In this document: in pieces, positions 19,947-30,079 of the stretch
Layout of the letters: every line of letters starts with the position of its first letter
Numbering within the stretch: the first letter of the stretch is position 1
Position numbers and translations under genes: made by a program
Notes under the pieces: generated by a model
Seen by the model: only the letters and a program-made list of their open reading frames with translations
What the model was told of the DNA's origin: nothing
The model's database searches: none
Source of the DNA: Hirudo medicinalis
Taxonomy: Eukaryota; Annelida; Clitellata; Hirudinida; Hirudinidae
Direction of reading: 5' to 3'
DNA length: 31,058 nt
Assembly: GCA_011800805.1 (NCBI GenBank)
Contig: MPNW01000245.1
Coordinates: 13,933-44,990 of the forward strand

Positions 19947-20654
19947 TCAGAAAACTTTGCGCCTGTCCTTGGTTCTTCTATTTTGGAACCAAACTTTAAC
20001 CTGAAAATCATTCAGTTCATTAATCGATATCAGTTTTAAATATAATTAGTAGAGTAGCAGAAGTAATTACAGCAGCATCCGATCAGATCATGTTTTATTT
20101 GTTTATAAATTTAATGAAATCGATTTAATATTTGGTTGCTTGAATCATTTGAATAAACCAACCTGAATTTCTGTCAAATGGAGACTGCCGGAAAGTGCTC
20201 TCCTGGCATCCCCCACGAGGTAGTGGTCCTTTAGGTAAGACTCCTCAAGTACCTGCAGCTGCTTCTGGGTAAAAGCTGTCCTGCTTCTCTTTGATCTGCC
20301 GGACTGAGAAAATTTCTTTGACTTGAAGTTTCTGAGATGTTGAGGTTTGTAATATGGGTGGAAGAATTGTTGACCAGGGGAGTGGAAAAACCAGTTTCGA
20401 AGAGAAGAGTTTTGAGGATTTTTCTGATTCTGAAGGTATATAAAACCCTGATTCACTTTTTCCTGCAGCTGTGAATAGTGGGTTGTTTCTCCTTTCACGA
20501 GAGATTCTTTCGTGGATTTTAGCAAATTTCCAAGTTTGAAATTATCTCCATTAGTGTCATGGGTACGCAATCCTGCGCTTCCCAAAGACTTCTTTGTAAA
20601 CCTCTGTTGTTTTGGAGAATGTGACAAAATATAATCAATGCTGAAGTTGGACAT
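19947..20654 (-). CDS. Emx/Not/Vax-type homeobox transcription factor, two exons
   Basis: Exon 1 (20,163-20,654) and exon 2 (19,947-20,000) join in frame to 181 residues. The ATG at 20,654 was chosen because the open frame upstream of it has only a TTG. The homeodomain occupies residues 121-180, with RTAF at its positions 5-8, HYLVG at 24-28 and VKVWFQNRRTK at 45-55. W48, F49, Q50, N51 and R53 are all present. The intron falls between homeodomain positions 44 and 45, a known conserved position in several ANTP-class genes. HY.VG and GSL...E.QVKVWFQNRRTK resemble Emx most, then Vax and Not. Residues 4-10 (FSIDYIL) match the eh1 Groucho-recruitment motif, suggesting a repressor. D56 and Y20 are unusual. 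The protein ends one residue after the homeodomain. Confidence 0.88.
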
Positions 20655-21190
20655 GTTTAATAACCACTCGAACAAAAATGCGTGTTGGTGTTAATCGTAT
20701 TTAACTGATTAAATAACGACAGTTGAAACGTTATTTGTTTAGTCGGAATGATTTGGAAGTGAATGAAATAAATTCTGCGGGTATTTATAAAGATTTTATT
20801 TCCTCGGGGACAGGTGGATTGGAGTTAATTTTCTTGCACGTCACGAGAGAACAGTCTTGTCTGTTTTGCTTCCCTAATTCCATGTCGTTTCAATTAAGAA
20901 GACAATTAATTGTCAATTGACCCTCAATGGCTTTTTTTAATTATTATTGTTTGTGTGATTACTTGGTAAGGTAAATAAATAAACAAACCTAAAAGAATAT
21001 GCTTCAAAATATGAAATCAACCTAAAATATTCCTAAAATAATGGCTCTTTTTTTTCGCCCCATAAAAAATCGTCACGAAGCCCCTAATAAATTGTATAAC
21101 TGTCAAATTTTACGTGACCTCTAAGATTTTATATTTTTAAGACCTGAAGAGTCATTTTTAACTCTTTCGGAACTTTAGAGCTTATTGAAC
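20655..21190. other. upstream flank of the homeobox gene
   Basis: No coding signal was recognised. The plus-strand open frame at 20,723-20,920 shows no domain. Likely promoter and flanking DNA for the minus-strand homeobox gene. Confidence 0.4.
20782..20789 (-). promoter_or_regulatory. TATA box candidate of the homeobox gene
   Basis: Minus-strand TATAAATA about 130 bp upstream of the homeobox ATG. This spacing would give a 5' leader of about 100 bases. Confidence 0.4.
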
Positions 21191-21196
21191 GCTGAG

Positions 21197-22576
21197 GGGA
21201 AGGTGGGGTGAAACGGGGTACCGGGGCAAAATGGGAAATTGCTAAAAAAAAAACACTATTCAGCGCATCAAATCATCCCAGCAGTAATTGGCTTTGTTAT
21301 ATCATGTGAAAAGACGACCCCATCACTAAAAATTTTCATCTGCAGCGGAGATAGTTTGTAGGGAGTAAATGGGATCGACGTTGATCTTATTTTTGATTGT
21401 AAGATATTTAGGTCAGTGCCCCAACAATAAGTATTATAAACTTAAAAAAATATCCCGTCGGTGAAGAATCTTATTGATTACAAGATATTTTTGATTATTT
21501 AGATCTACTTTAGACAATTTTTTGCTTGGACTTGTTTTCTGTACCACTACCAACCAAAATGAAGTGCTACCTTATACTACCCCAATTAAGTTATTTATGT
21601 TACATATGATAAAATAATGTTCTCACAATATGCTTTTATAGGTTTTTATAGATGTCACTTTTAAATCAACAATGGGAAGAGTTACATTCGTCTTTTTATA
21701 TTTGCATACATGTAGCTTCCATATTGCAAGGTTTTTTTTGTACGGTTCTACTTTTTAGAGGTTAGTTTAATTTAAGCTTAGTCAAACTGATGTTCCTTTT
21801 TCTTCTCAGAATTTCAAAAATGAGAAATTAAGCTAGAAAAACTAATCGTCAATCCTGGGATGAAGCTGCCATGGCAAGCAAGTGTTGTCTATTGTAAATG
21901 GTGATCATGGATACAAGAAAGATTCACAGACTTGTCATGTACTTCAGTCCATCGGAGCGAAAAGTGGCTACATTTAGAAAAATTCATGTCAAGAATTTCA
22001 AAACAACGAGACAAAACGGTTATGTTGACATCCTCCCCTTACAAGAAATCATTAGTGGATGCACAAATGAATTGGACACTCAAGGTAGGAAAAGTTAAGA
22101 AAAAAATGTTACCTAAAGGCAAGAAGGAAGACGATATCAGCTGTTTATACTGCAAAGAGTTGTATTCTCAACATATGGAAAGTTGGGTCGCCTGCTGCTT
22201 GTGCCACAGATGGGCGCATTACTCATGTGCAGGAGTGGATGAAGCAGATAAAAATCCTAACTTTGTGTGGACTGAGACATTTAATTTGTTTTTTTAAGTA
22301 GTTAATTTATTTTTTCCATTTAATTTGTTGTATTTTGGTTTAAATTTTGGTGGTTTTTACCACTTACAAACATTTGCTATAATACGCACACTTTTAGCAC
22401 GCTTTTTAAAAACCATAATTAAAATTATTTAAATAAAAATTTTTGAACTTTTTTACCCTGTCATTTTGTTCCTCAAATAAAAATAGTTGTTTCATGCAAA
22501 TTTGTAATCATTGTGAATGAAATTGTGAGCGTAGTGAAGGATCTCCTTTAAGTACCCCATGTTACCCCACTTTCCC
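21197..22576 (+). mobile_element. DDE DNA-transposon remnant with terminal inverted repeats
   Basis: The left end (21,197-21,221) and right end (22,552-22,576) are inverted copies matching at 21 of 25 bases; both start GGGAA.GTGGGGT and finish GGGGTAC. Inside, the plus-strand frame ending at 22,297 encodes a Lys-rich segment (KKKMLPKGKK) and then C-x2-C, WVACCLCHRWAHYSCAGVDE. This is the PHD-like zinc cluster often found at the C-terminus of pogo/Tigger-like DDE transposases. The rest of the transposase is missing, so this is an internally deleted copy of about 1.4 kb. The family is inferred. Confidence 0.65.
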
Positions 22577-22599
22577 ATAAGCGGAATGAAATTCTCCTG

Positions 22600-24540
22600 A
22601 GCTATTTACTTGATTTTTCGTCCTAATTTGTTGCTTATTATGGTTTTCTTGTAAATAATTACTAATGGAGATATTTTTTATGTATTTTCAAAAACTTTTG
22701 AAAAGAAATTGTTCAATTTTTTTTTAATTTGCAAAATAATTGCCTCCTACGCCGTCCAGAAATCCTCGGGGACCTCCGTTTACTTTCTACCGCGATGAGG
22801 TGAAGGAAGGTCTTTTAATTTTAATTTAGTCGGCGAAACATGATTACATAATTAAATAATCGGCGTCAGTTAAGGGGAACCGGCTAATTAACGGAAGTAA
22901 AATTTAAACTTTCTAGATAAAATCCTTCAAAACGATTGATTCTTATTGGTTTCAAAGGCAGTAAATTCTCAATTCCATCAAGGTGACGAAATTTTCGGTT
23001 GGTTAAAAACATTATCCCAATCGGGATAAAGAATCGAATTCAAATGTGAGCTAAACGTCAACCGACTAACTAAATAATTCAAAGCATATCAGAGAAAAAG
23101 TTGCGCCCACATCCGGCACGAGGAAGAACCACCCGGCATCGGATGCTTTGCAGGTGATTCTAAATTGAGCCTACAACTCGAAACGCCAGGAAATGCTAGC
23201 AATGGAGATGAAGGGCACTTTTTCCTACAGAATCCAGAGTACAGGAACTAGAGAATAACAATGAAGTCATACGTAGATGCACCTTATTAGAAAACTTACA
23301 AGCTATTTTATTCAAAATCTGCTTGAGGCACCAATGCAAAACCAAAACCATTAGAAAAACATCGCAGACTAAGAATCAACAATTATTTTCAAGGAAACTC
23401 TGGCGAAGACAGTAATAATTCATTCAATGTTAATGAGTTTATTTGCATAATAAAATCTTAATGAAGTTTACCCAACTGAATGTTTATTGGTCAAATTGCA
23501 ACAAAGTCTTATAAAGGCACACATGAAGCAATTAGTCTCTCAAGAAATAGCAAAAGTTACTTGGATTGGAACATATTCGGATTTTTAAACAGTCAATTAT
23601 CAGCTATGTTCCTTATTCAAGCAATGAAATGCTTTGAACATCCAGAATGCCAATGAGTTTACGTCCTCCAGTGTTAAAGCTTAAGATGCAACACACACAA
23701 GAAGTTAAATGTCTCGTTATTGTCTTAGTAACAACCAAAATGTCTAAAATAACACGTGGAAAATGCAGTCAAAATCGTCCCTGGAGTATTGTCTCGAAAG
23801 ATAAAGTTCGCCAAAGCAACGATCAGTTCGTCAAGATACAGACCGGCTTGCTGAGTGAAAGACATGAACTTGCTTATCCTGGAAAGGTTCTTTCCTCGAA
23901 AATCCGTTCCAAGAGATCGTGTATTAAACTTCCATTTCAGGCTATGAATGCACCTTTCTTCTTCCACACTCCTAATAGAGGGGGTCTCCTCTTGATTGTG
24001 AAAAGCTTGGAAGATTTCCCTCGTTTCGTGCAACTTTTTTGCCAGAAGGGTCTTTTTTAAGCTGACATGATCTCCAGGTTATCCAGCAGACCCAAAGGTT
24101 GTTCCGGTGAAATGGTAAATTGAAAAAAAATTAAAATACACTAGAGGCAACATTACGCAATTACCTACTTACAGGCCATTAAAATAATTTATAACATGTC
24201 ATTATACAAAAAAAGCCCAACCTCAATCATGGCACTAAACAAAAACCAGATCTGAAAAACATGATTCTGATACTTCCATCAAAAATGAACACTCACAAAG
24301 TCAACTGAAGATCTAAAAACATTATATGATTGCACACCATAGCTTCCTTTAGATTTAACTTTGACATATTTTTACTTCACGAACTTATCATAGGTAAGCA
24401 CCAAATGAATGTTCAGAGCAGGCATAACCGCGGGGAGCACTTGGCGATCCACTTCACTTTTGCATTCGATAATGAATTTAAGATTACTTACACAAAACAG
24501 AAGACAAATAATCAATTTTGAGAAAAAACCTTACACATAA
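22600..24540. other. unassigned intergenic sequence
   Basis: No gene recognised. Two overlapping open frames on opposite strands at 23,647-24,060 (137 codons, plus) and 23,725-24,033 (102 codons, minus) have no recognisable domain and may be chance. A somewhat GC-richer patch lies near 22,745-22,800 and another near 23,100-23,160. Confidence 0.4.
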
Positions 24541-24544
24541 CGGT

Positions 24545-25260
24545 ATGTTCAATGAAGTGCCTTGCAGACAACTTGATCTATCTTTGACTTTTTCCTGATT
24601 CCCAATATTCTTCTGCTTTCCAGGATTAAATTGCCAGACTTGATCAGCTCCTCCGAACATATGTTGCAAGCATCTTTCACCCTATCCATCACAATAGTTA
24701 TGTTATCTCTTGCTTGTCTTTGCTTGAATAAACTTCTCGTTGGTAGTAGGGGCTCAACCACGAAGTGGGAACTCCCAGCTGACCAACTTGATACATCCTC
24801 GACTTCTTCCCGATTCACAATATTCTTCTGCTTTCCAGGATTAAATTGCCAGTCTTGATCAGCTCCTCCTAACATATGTTGTAAGCATCTTTCACCTTAC
24901 CCATCACAACAGTAATCTCAAAACAGTCTTTGCTTAAATAAACTTCTCGTTGGTAGTAGGGGCTCAACCATGAAATGGGAACTCCCAGCTGACCAACTTG
25001 ATACATCCTCGAATTCTTCCTGATTCCCAATATTCTTCTGCTTTCCAAGATTAAATTTCCAGTCTTGATCAGCTCCTCCAAACATATGTTGCAAACATCT
25101 TTCACCTTACCCATCACAATAGTAATCTCAAAACAGGTCTTTGCTTGAATAAACTTCTCGTTGATAGTAGGGGCTCAACCATGAAATGGGAACTCCTAGC
25201 TAACCAACTTGATCCATCTTGGACTTTCTCCTAATTCCCCAAATAATTTCTGCTTTCTGT
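24545..25260. repeat. ~212-bp tandem repeat, about 3.2 copies
   Basis: Marker AATATTC falls at 24,604, 24,819 and 25,029, with a diverged copy near 25,241, giving periods of about 215, 210 and 212 bp. Each unit carries in order TTCTGCTTTCCA, CTTGATCAGCTCCTCC, AACATATGTTG, CATCTTTCACC, AAACTTCTCGTTG, GTAGGGGCTCAACCA and GGGAACTCC. Copies 2 and 3 share a deletion relative to copy 1 around TTATGTTATCTCTTGC. Minus-strand open frames across it simply repeat one peptide and shift between units, so coding is doubtful. Confidence 0.9.
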
Positions 25261-26100
25261 TTGATGTGTTCGATCATTGCCTATATGAATTAGATATCAG
25301 ACTGTTTTACATTGGAAAGGAGAATAGTTTGCAAACAGCCTTTGATAATTTAACGCCTACTTATTTAGTAAAAGTAAATTAACCACTAAAATGAATTTTT
25401 CAATTAGACAACAGATCTTTCAACTTATATCTAATTTCTGACGAAACTTTTTTTTGAGGAATGTGAAAAATGAGACTCGCAAAATCTACTAAATCTTAAA
25501 TCTATAAGCCCAAAATTCGTCGCATCATAATTTCTTTAGCTGAGAGCTTATTAAAAGCGACCTTAACTTTCACTCGCACTATTACTGAAATTCTTCAACT
25601 TGAATTGTGTGAACGCTTGAATTTAATTTTAAATCATATTCAGGAGTATAAAAGTTACAATGACAAACCGAAATAATCACAACCTGACTCACGAAACAAG
25701 ATAAAGAGCCATCAGCAGGAGAATGCCCCTCCCCAGAAGACAGGCTGGCATTTGAATTGGCGTCCCAACGCTTCGTCTGGTGTTTATAGGAATTCTTAGG
25801 TTACGAAATCATTCCGCGGTTAACGCATCTGAAAATCTGAACTCATTTGTGCTAGAACATTCTATTTCGTAAAGTATGTAGATAGTGAAGGTTCTAATAA
25901 ATTACTTTATATAAACAATATTTTGTTGCATTTTCGTCAATCTAATGGCATTTTGGACGTGTTATAACATCGAACTATTTTCCCTCGAATCATCTCGTAT
26001 ATAGCTATGATGGCGTCATTTGGCTTAAGTAGTTCCAAACATGAATTGCCGGTTTAAATTTAGTTATTAAAAAAAATTATAGATTCTACTAATGTTTTAT
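25261..26100. other. unassigned intergenic sequence
   Basis: AT-rich with no recognisable gene or repeat, apart from a short GC-richer patch near 25,715-25,790. Confidence 0.4.
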
Positions 26101-26109
26101 TGATAAATC

Positions 26110-26739
26110 TTTTTTTTTATATTGAGCCGGACAAGCAAACAAAATATGTACAATTTGAGACAAAAACATAAATTATATCAGCTCACAAGGGCTAGTCCTC
26201 AGGGAATGACTTCCTGCTATCTGGACTGCCCATATCATATTTACAACTTAGTTATGAGTCTATGGTAAAATGTACATGTAAATATAGTTCATTTACATAG
26301 CGACAAAATGCGCTTTTTGTTAACCATTTATATAGGTGGTAAATGATTGTAGACGGAGAGAAAAATAAAGTACTGAATTAGTATAAACGCGAATTAGTCA
26401 CTTAAAAAGCGGCGAGTCGATAATGAATGTTTCAAGCAAACGTTTGAAGGCAAATAAATTTGGTTGTTGGGATGTGGTGATTGGAATCATAGAATATATT
26501 TTTGGTCCTAAGCATGTGATGGAACGAAGTAGTGTGTTAGATCTGGCAGAGGAGGGTTTGTGTTTTGGCATGGATCGAAGTGTAAATGGATGTGATGCTG
26601 ATGACTTGACAAAAAACTTATTAAATAAACAAGGAAGCATGCAACGATCAAGTCTGTACATGAAGATGCCTGCATGATGATAGTTAATTTGGTGATTTTT
26701 TAGGTGTTTGAACGTTATGCCTCGACAATCCTTTTGCAA
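26110..26739 (-). mobile_element. LINE-c reverse-transcriptase C-terminus and 3' UTR
   Basis: The minus-strand frame from 26,739 to 26,398 encodes LFNKFFVKSSASHPFTLRSM, then SSARSNTLLRSITCLGPKIY and a final FKRLLETFIID. This matches the usual C-terminus of many non-LTR reverse transcriptases: (H)-x-Y-NTRS-like, then GPKIWNSLP, then FK..LK.FL. It is followed by a 3' flank ending in an A-rich run near 26,110. Only the last ~110 codons remain, as expected of a 5'-truncated insertion. Confidence 0.7.
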
Positions 26740-26879
26740 GAATTCATTTTTGTATAATTCTTACAATTTATAAATAGTTAACATCAAATCTCAGAAATAA
26801 TTAAAAATAAATTAATTATTTTTACGAGGGAGTCCCTGGATAGGAGAAGAAAAGTGAAAAATATTTTTAATGGGGTGCA

Positions 26880-27150
26880 AGTTGGTTCAGAGGGTAGCGT
26901 TCCTGCGAACGACAGTAAAAGCAACAGTCGTTACGTGTCCTGTTCGCAGTGCTCCCACATGGTCTAATGGTTAAGACTTAGGCCTCTCAGGATGACAGCA
27001 CGGATTGGAATCCCGTTGCGGGAGCACCGTCCTAATCATCTAGCTATGCAACGGACGTTAATGGACAATTATTTGTGTCCTGTTCGCAACCTAACTTGCA
27101 CCGCCACAAAGCGCCCCTGGGAGTCGACGCTATTTAAATGGTCTAAGTGC
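26880..27150 (+). mobile_element. SINE family B copy, split by a SINE A insertion
   Basis: The left half (26,880-26,948) starts with the box A-like TGGTTCAGAGGGTAGCG and CGTTCCTGCGAA. The right half (27,089-27,150) continues with CCTAACTTGCACCGCC, AAGCGCCCCTGGGAG and CGCTATTTAAATGG. Joined, the halves have the same order as the intact copies at 28,330 and 7,190. The interrupting 126 bp is the family A SINE. Confidence 0.75.
26949..27074 (+). mobile_element. tRNA-Glu(CTC)-derived SINE (family A), nested insertion
   Basis: The tRNA-like head (26,949 to about 27,029) has GTGCTCCC pairing with GGGAGCAC, a perfect GTCT/AGAC D-stem, box A TGGTCTAATGG, anticodon CTC, and a T arm ACGGA-TTGGAAT-CCCGT in which box B carries a G for C. 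The anticodon stem no longer pairs. The tail is CCGTCCTAATCATCTAG, then ATGCAACGGACGTTAAT. It is flanked by the identical 14-bp sequence GTGTCCTGTTCGCA at 26,935-26,948 and 27,075-27,088, a target-site duplication. Confidence 0.88.
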
Positions 27151-27199
27151 CCCTGACGCTTAGAAGGACCTGCAACACAAAGAGATGGCGCAACCCACC

Positions 27200-27350
27200 T
27201 AGAGCGGAATCGACTTTGTTGCATAAGCCAGTTTGGAAAACCTCATCGTTAACCCTCTGAAATACTGTTGAAGGATCTTGATCAGGGGTCCTGGTATATG
27301 ATGGTTTTCCAAGGTTTTCCAAAGGACCTCCCTGGCCTCCCCTTTTTGGA
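27200..27350 (-). mobile_element. LINE-a reverse-transcriptase fragment (downstream piece)
   Basis: The minus strand reads YIDTTIQKGE, then VLWKTLENHHIPGPLIKILQ and QYFRGLTMRFS. This is colinear with [10 protein letters not shown] and [11 protein letters not shown]...MHFS in the intronic LINE-a, but lacks the residues between, including the first catalytic Asp. It is separated from its upstream piece by the LINE-b segment. Confidence 0.65.
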
Positions 27351-27354
27351 TTGT

Positions 27355-27815
27355 TGTGTCAATGTATTAGAGAATTCCAGAGTTTGACGATTCGGTTGAC
27401 GAAGAAATGTAGCCTATTAGTGGTGGAGCATTTTTCTTGACGTAGACGGAGGGGATGGCCACGTGTTTGAGACGATATCAAGTCGGAGAATCCTGGAATG
27501 GAATGGTGCACTGAGGCTGTGACCTATTTTGGATGAGGCGTCGATGTTCGAGGGAATTGAGTCCGAGTTGCTAAAGTCTGTTTTTGTAAGGCAATGTTTT
27601 CAATCTTATAATGGCTCTTGTGAACATTTTTTGAACACTTTTGATCTTTGTTGTAAGTTGCCCGCTACGGGGACTTCAGACTTGGGAGCAATATTTGAGG
27701 ATTGGGCGAACATAGGTGCAACACGCTGTGATCAGAATTCTTTTTGTCTCTTGAACGAAAGCATTTGAGAATCAGAAGTATTCTGACAAAAGCCTTGTGA
27801 ACGATGTTGTTGACA
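27355..27815 (-). mobile_element. LINE-b (CR1/L2/Jockey-like) polymerase C-terminal fragment
   Basis: In several frames the minus strand contains TYVRPILKYCSQV, SVQKMFTRAIIRLKTLPY, LGLNSLEHRRLIQ, GHPLRLRQ and LHFFVNRIVKLWNSL. This is the classic C-terminal order after the reverse-transcriptase domain of CR1/L2/Jockey-like elements. It has frameshifts and stop codons. It ends abruptly at the WNSL motif, before the normal end of the protein. Confidence 0.75.
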
Positions 27816-27816
27816 T

Positions 27817-28272
27817 TTAGACGCCTTCTGCCAGCTTCAATTCACCATAAAATCTACCTGTTTCCCAGGCTGACTCGACCAGTGTGTACAGAATTTTTAG
27901 TACCCTGGAAGATTTCTTGTAGAGGAGGTAGGGGATCCCGTTAGATTTTGGCGCTGACTTGTTTTTTTTTATTAAAAGTTTTATAATTTCTGGCTTTCCT
28001 GACATCCTTGAATTCCTCATAGTCTGGAACTGCTAAATTGAAGGAGTTCGAAGGTAGATGGACCGTTGGAATATCTTGCCTCTAACCCAATGGAACGGTA
28101 CGGAGGTCGTGACTAAGTTCTTGAGTGATGCTCCTCCAGTTCTAACTGGTCCACTTTTAACACTTTTCATAAAAAAGGCCTTCCTTATTTTAGTGCAAGC
28201 CCTCGCTATTTTCGAACGACCATTTTTGCTCGCACACCTTTCGTTATTTTGGTATACCCAATAATATACCAT
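27817..28272 (-). mobile_element. LINE-a reverse-transcriptase fragment (upstream piece)
   Basis: Minus-strand peptides SAPKSNGIPYLLYKKSSRVL and LKLAEGV correspond to [21 protein letters not shown] and KIAEGI in the intronic LINE-a. The preceding frame (28,033-28,272) covers the Ser/Gly/Leu-rich segment ahead of it. Homology stops at AEGV, where LINE-b sequence begins. Confidence 0.65.
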
Positions 28273-28310
28273 TTATTTATTAGCTAGATAGAAAGCACAA
28301 TAACAATGTG

Positions 28311-28480
28311 GTTTAGGTTTTGGTTTAAGGTGCATGTTCACCGATTGGATTGCGTTCCTGAATACGGCAGTATTGGCAAGAGTCGTAATGTGTCGTGGTC
28401 GAAAACCCAGCCTGCACTGCCGCAAGCGCCCTTAGGAAGGAACGCTATATAAATGGTAGATCGATTAAAAAGTGCCCTCA
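28311..28480 (+). mobile_element. SINE family B copy
   Basis: Contains GCGTTCCTGAATACGGCAGT, a box B-like TGGTCGAAAACCC, GCCTGCACTGCCGCAAGCGC, CCTTAGGAAGGAACG and CTATATAAATGG. It is the best preserved of the three family B copies here. A further tail-like GCTATATAAATGAAGTACAT lies at about 28,571-28,590. Confidence 0.65.
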
Positions 28481-28699
28481 CATCCTATTCGGATACTTAA
28501 GGCACTCAAAATATCGGATAAATACAACAACAAATGGTTTACAAAAAGCGCCTCTGGCGCTATGCATATGATGCTATATAAATGAAGTACATATATTTAA
28601 TGATGAATAATTTTCTTCACAATGTAATTGAATTGTCGGCAGAAATATACAATATATTACAAATTTGAAGGAACCAGAACCTCAGCTTGTCAACTAGAG

Positions 28700-28931
28700 T
28701 ACTGTAGGAGCACATGCACACAGCACTGGAGAACTTCGCCCTACTTGTGCTTCAGCAGCCTCAAGGAGCAAAACACTGAACTTCGTCCTAGGCTTGCAGG
28801 ACGAGGCTACCTTCTACACCAGATCGACCGCGAATCCTTTGTGTGAAGAGCTACCTCCATCCTTCCCGAGAGTCTATATAAGGAACTAGGCGGAGCTACT
28901 CCATCTATCTCACTTCTGGCACTAGAGTTTA
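28700..28931 (+). mobile_element. TATA-bearing repeat, possible LTR fragment
   Basis: Starts near TGTAGGAGCACATGC and contains CTATATAAGG at about 28,874-28,883. The stretch 28,810-28,915 is related to 2,522-2,625 upstream of the hAT frame. Promoter-like TATA and repeated occurrence suggest an LTR or transposon 5' end. No coding region follows here. Confidence 0.4.
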
Positions 28932-28968
28932 CCGTCCTAATCATCTAGTAATGAAATGAACGTTAATT
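28932..28968 (+). mobile_element. SINE family A tail
   Basis: CCGTCCTAATCATCTAG followed by ATGAAATGAACGTTAAT matches the non-tRNA tail of the SINE at 26,949-27,074. The tRNA-like head is absent, and the tail is joined directly to the TATA-bearing repeat. Confidence 0.65.
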
Positions 28969-28989
28969 ACCACCAGCACCACTTTTTGT

Positions 28990-30060
28990 ATTTTAGTAAT
29001 TTGTGATGATTTTTGAAAGTGTAATTCATGGAAAATGGACGTCTCAAAATCGCGTTTATTGAATGTTTAAATTAATGCACGAAAATATTTCGACTAAAAT
29101 TCTAGGGATGATCACAAATATTTAATTCTTCCACAGATTCTTAAATAGATATTAAAATGCAGAATATAATTGTTAAATTTCAAAATTAATTTAATATTTG
29201 ACTAAAACAATGTTTATCTAGACTAAAGTTTATATAGCATATATTTCCCATACAAAATTTTTGGGGTCCAAGATTTGGGTTGCGCTTATTTGGTTAGCTT
29301 CTTCATTGTTTATTATTCTTAATCAAAGTGAATGCTTAAATGAACAGATAAACACTTACTTTTAAAATTTCAATTGATCTATTGCGATTTCAATTCCATT
29401 ACTTTATTTTATTGGAGAATGGAAATTTGTTGATTTTCGGAATCAGAATGTTGCGATATGAAATATTGACGAATATTATAGGTTACTAATTTTTTTTTGG
29501 CTTTGAAATGACCTAATTTAACATTTTGTTATATCATTTAATGTTTTTTATTAAATGGGTAATTTATTGTTAGTAAAATAAATTTAACGCATCCTGACAT
29601 AACACACTATAAAACATGCAATTTATTACTGTTTTAGGTAAGGCATTATTTGCCTTATTTGGAATTATTGGTTTGGACTGTTAGTAATACGAGACTGGTA
29701 AGAATTATTTCTTAGCGGCGGATTCCGACTGAGTTATAATTTCAAAAAGTTTGCAAATTTCACTCGTTTTACTTAACTTTATAGGCATATCATTTGCATT
29801 TTTTTTTAGTTTGCTACAATCTGGCATTAGTTTGAATTAATTTTTAAGGGACTTTGCGGTGCACACTTTTCCCTCCCATTGCTCTTACACTTTTCACTTT
29901 TCTACATAATGGATAGGTAATTTATGCAAAAGATTATTTTCTCATTAAAAATTTATTTCAAATTTAGATATTAACACTTTTAAAGCTATAAGCTTCAAAT
30001 AACGGATTTTAAATAATAAATGGAAAATTTGCTTCCCAGTAACTCAATTTGACATTTTTT
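28990..30060. other. AT-rich intergenic sequence
   Basis: Very AT-rich, with no open frame, repeat or RNA gene recognised. Confidence 0.45.
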
Positions 30061-30079
30061 CTTCAAAAGAATTATTTGC

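Noticed and set aside
23647..24060. Novel gene with overlapping ORFs on both strands
   Set aside because: No domain, splice pattern or start context supports either strand; chance overlap is likelier.
24545..25260. CRISPR-like array or repetitive protein gene
   Set aside because: Units of ~212 bp adjoin without spacers, the genome is animal, and indels between units break the reading frame.
26949..27029. Functional tRNA-Glu gene
   Set aside because: The anticodon stem does not pair, box B is mutated, and the unit has a SINE tail and a target-site duplication.
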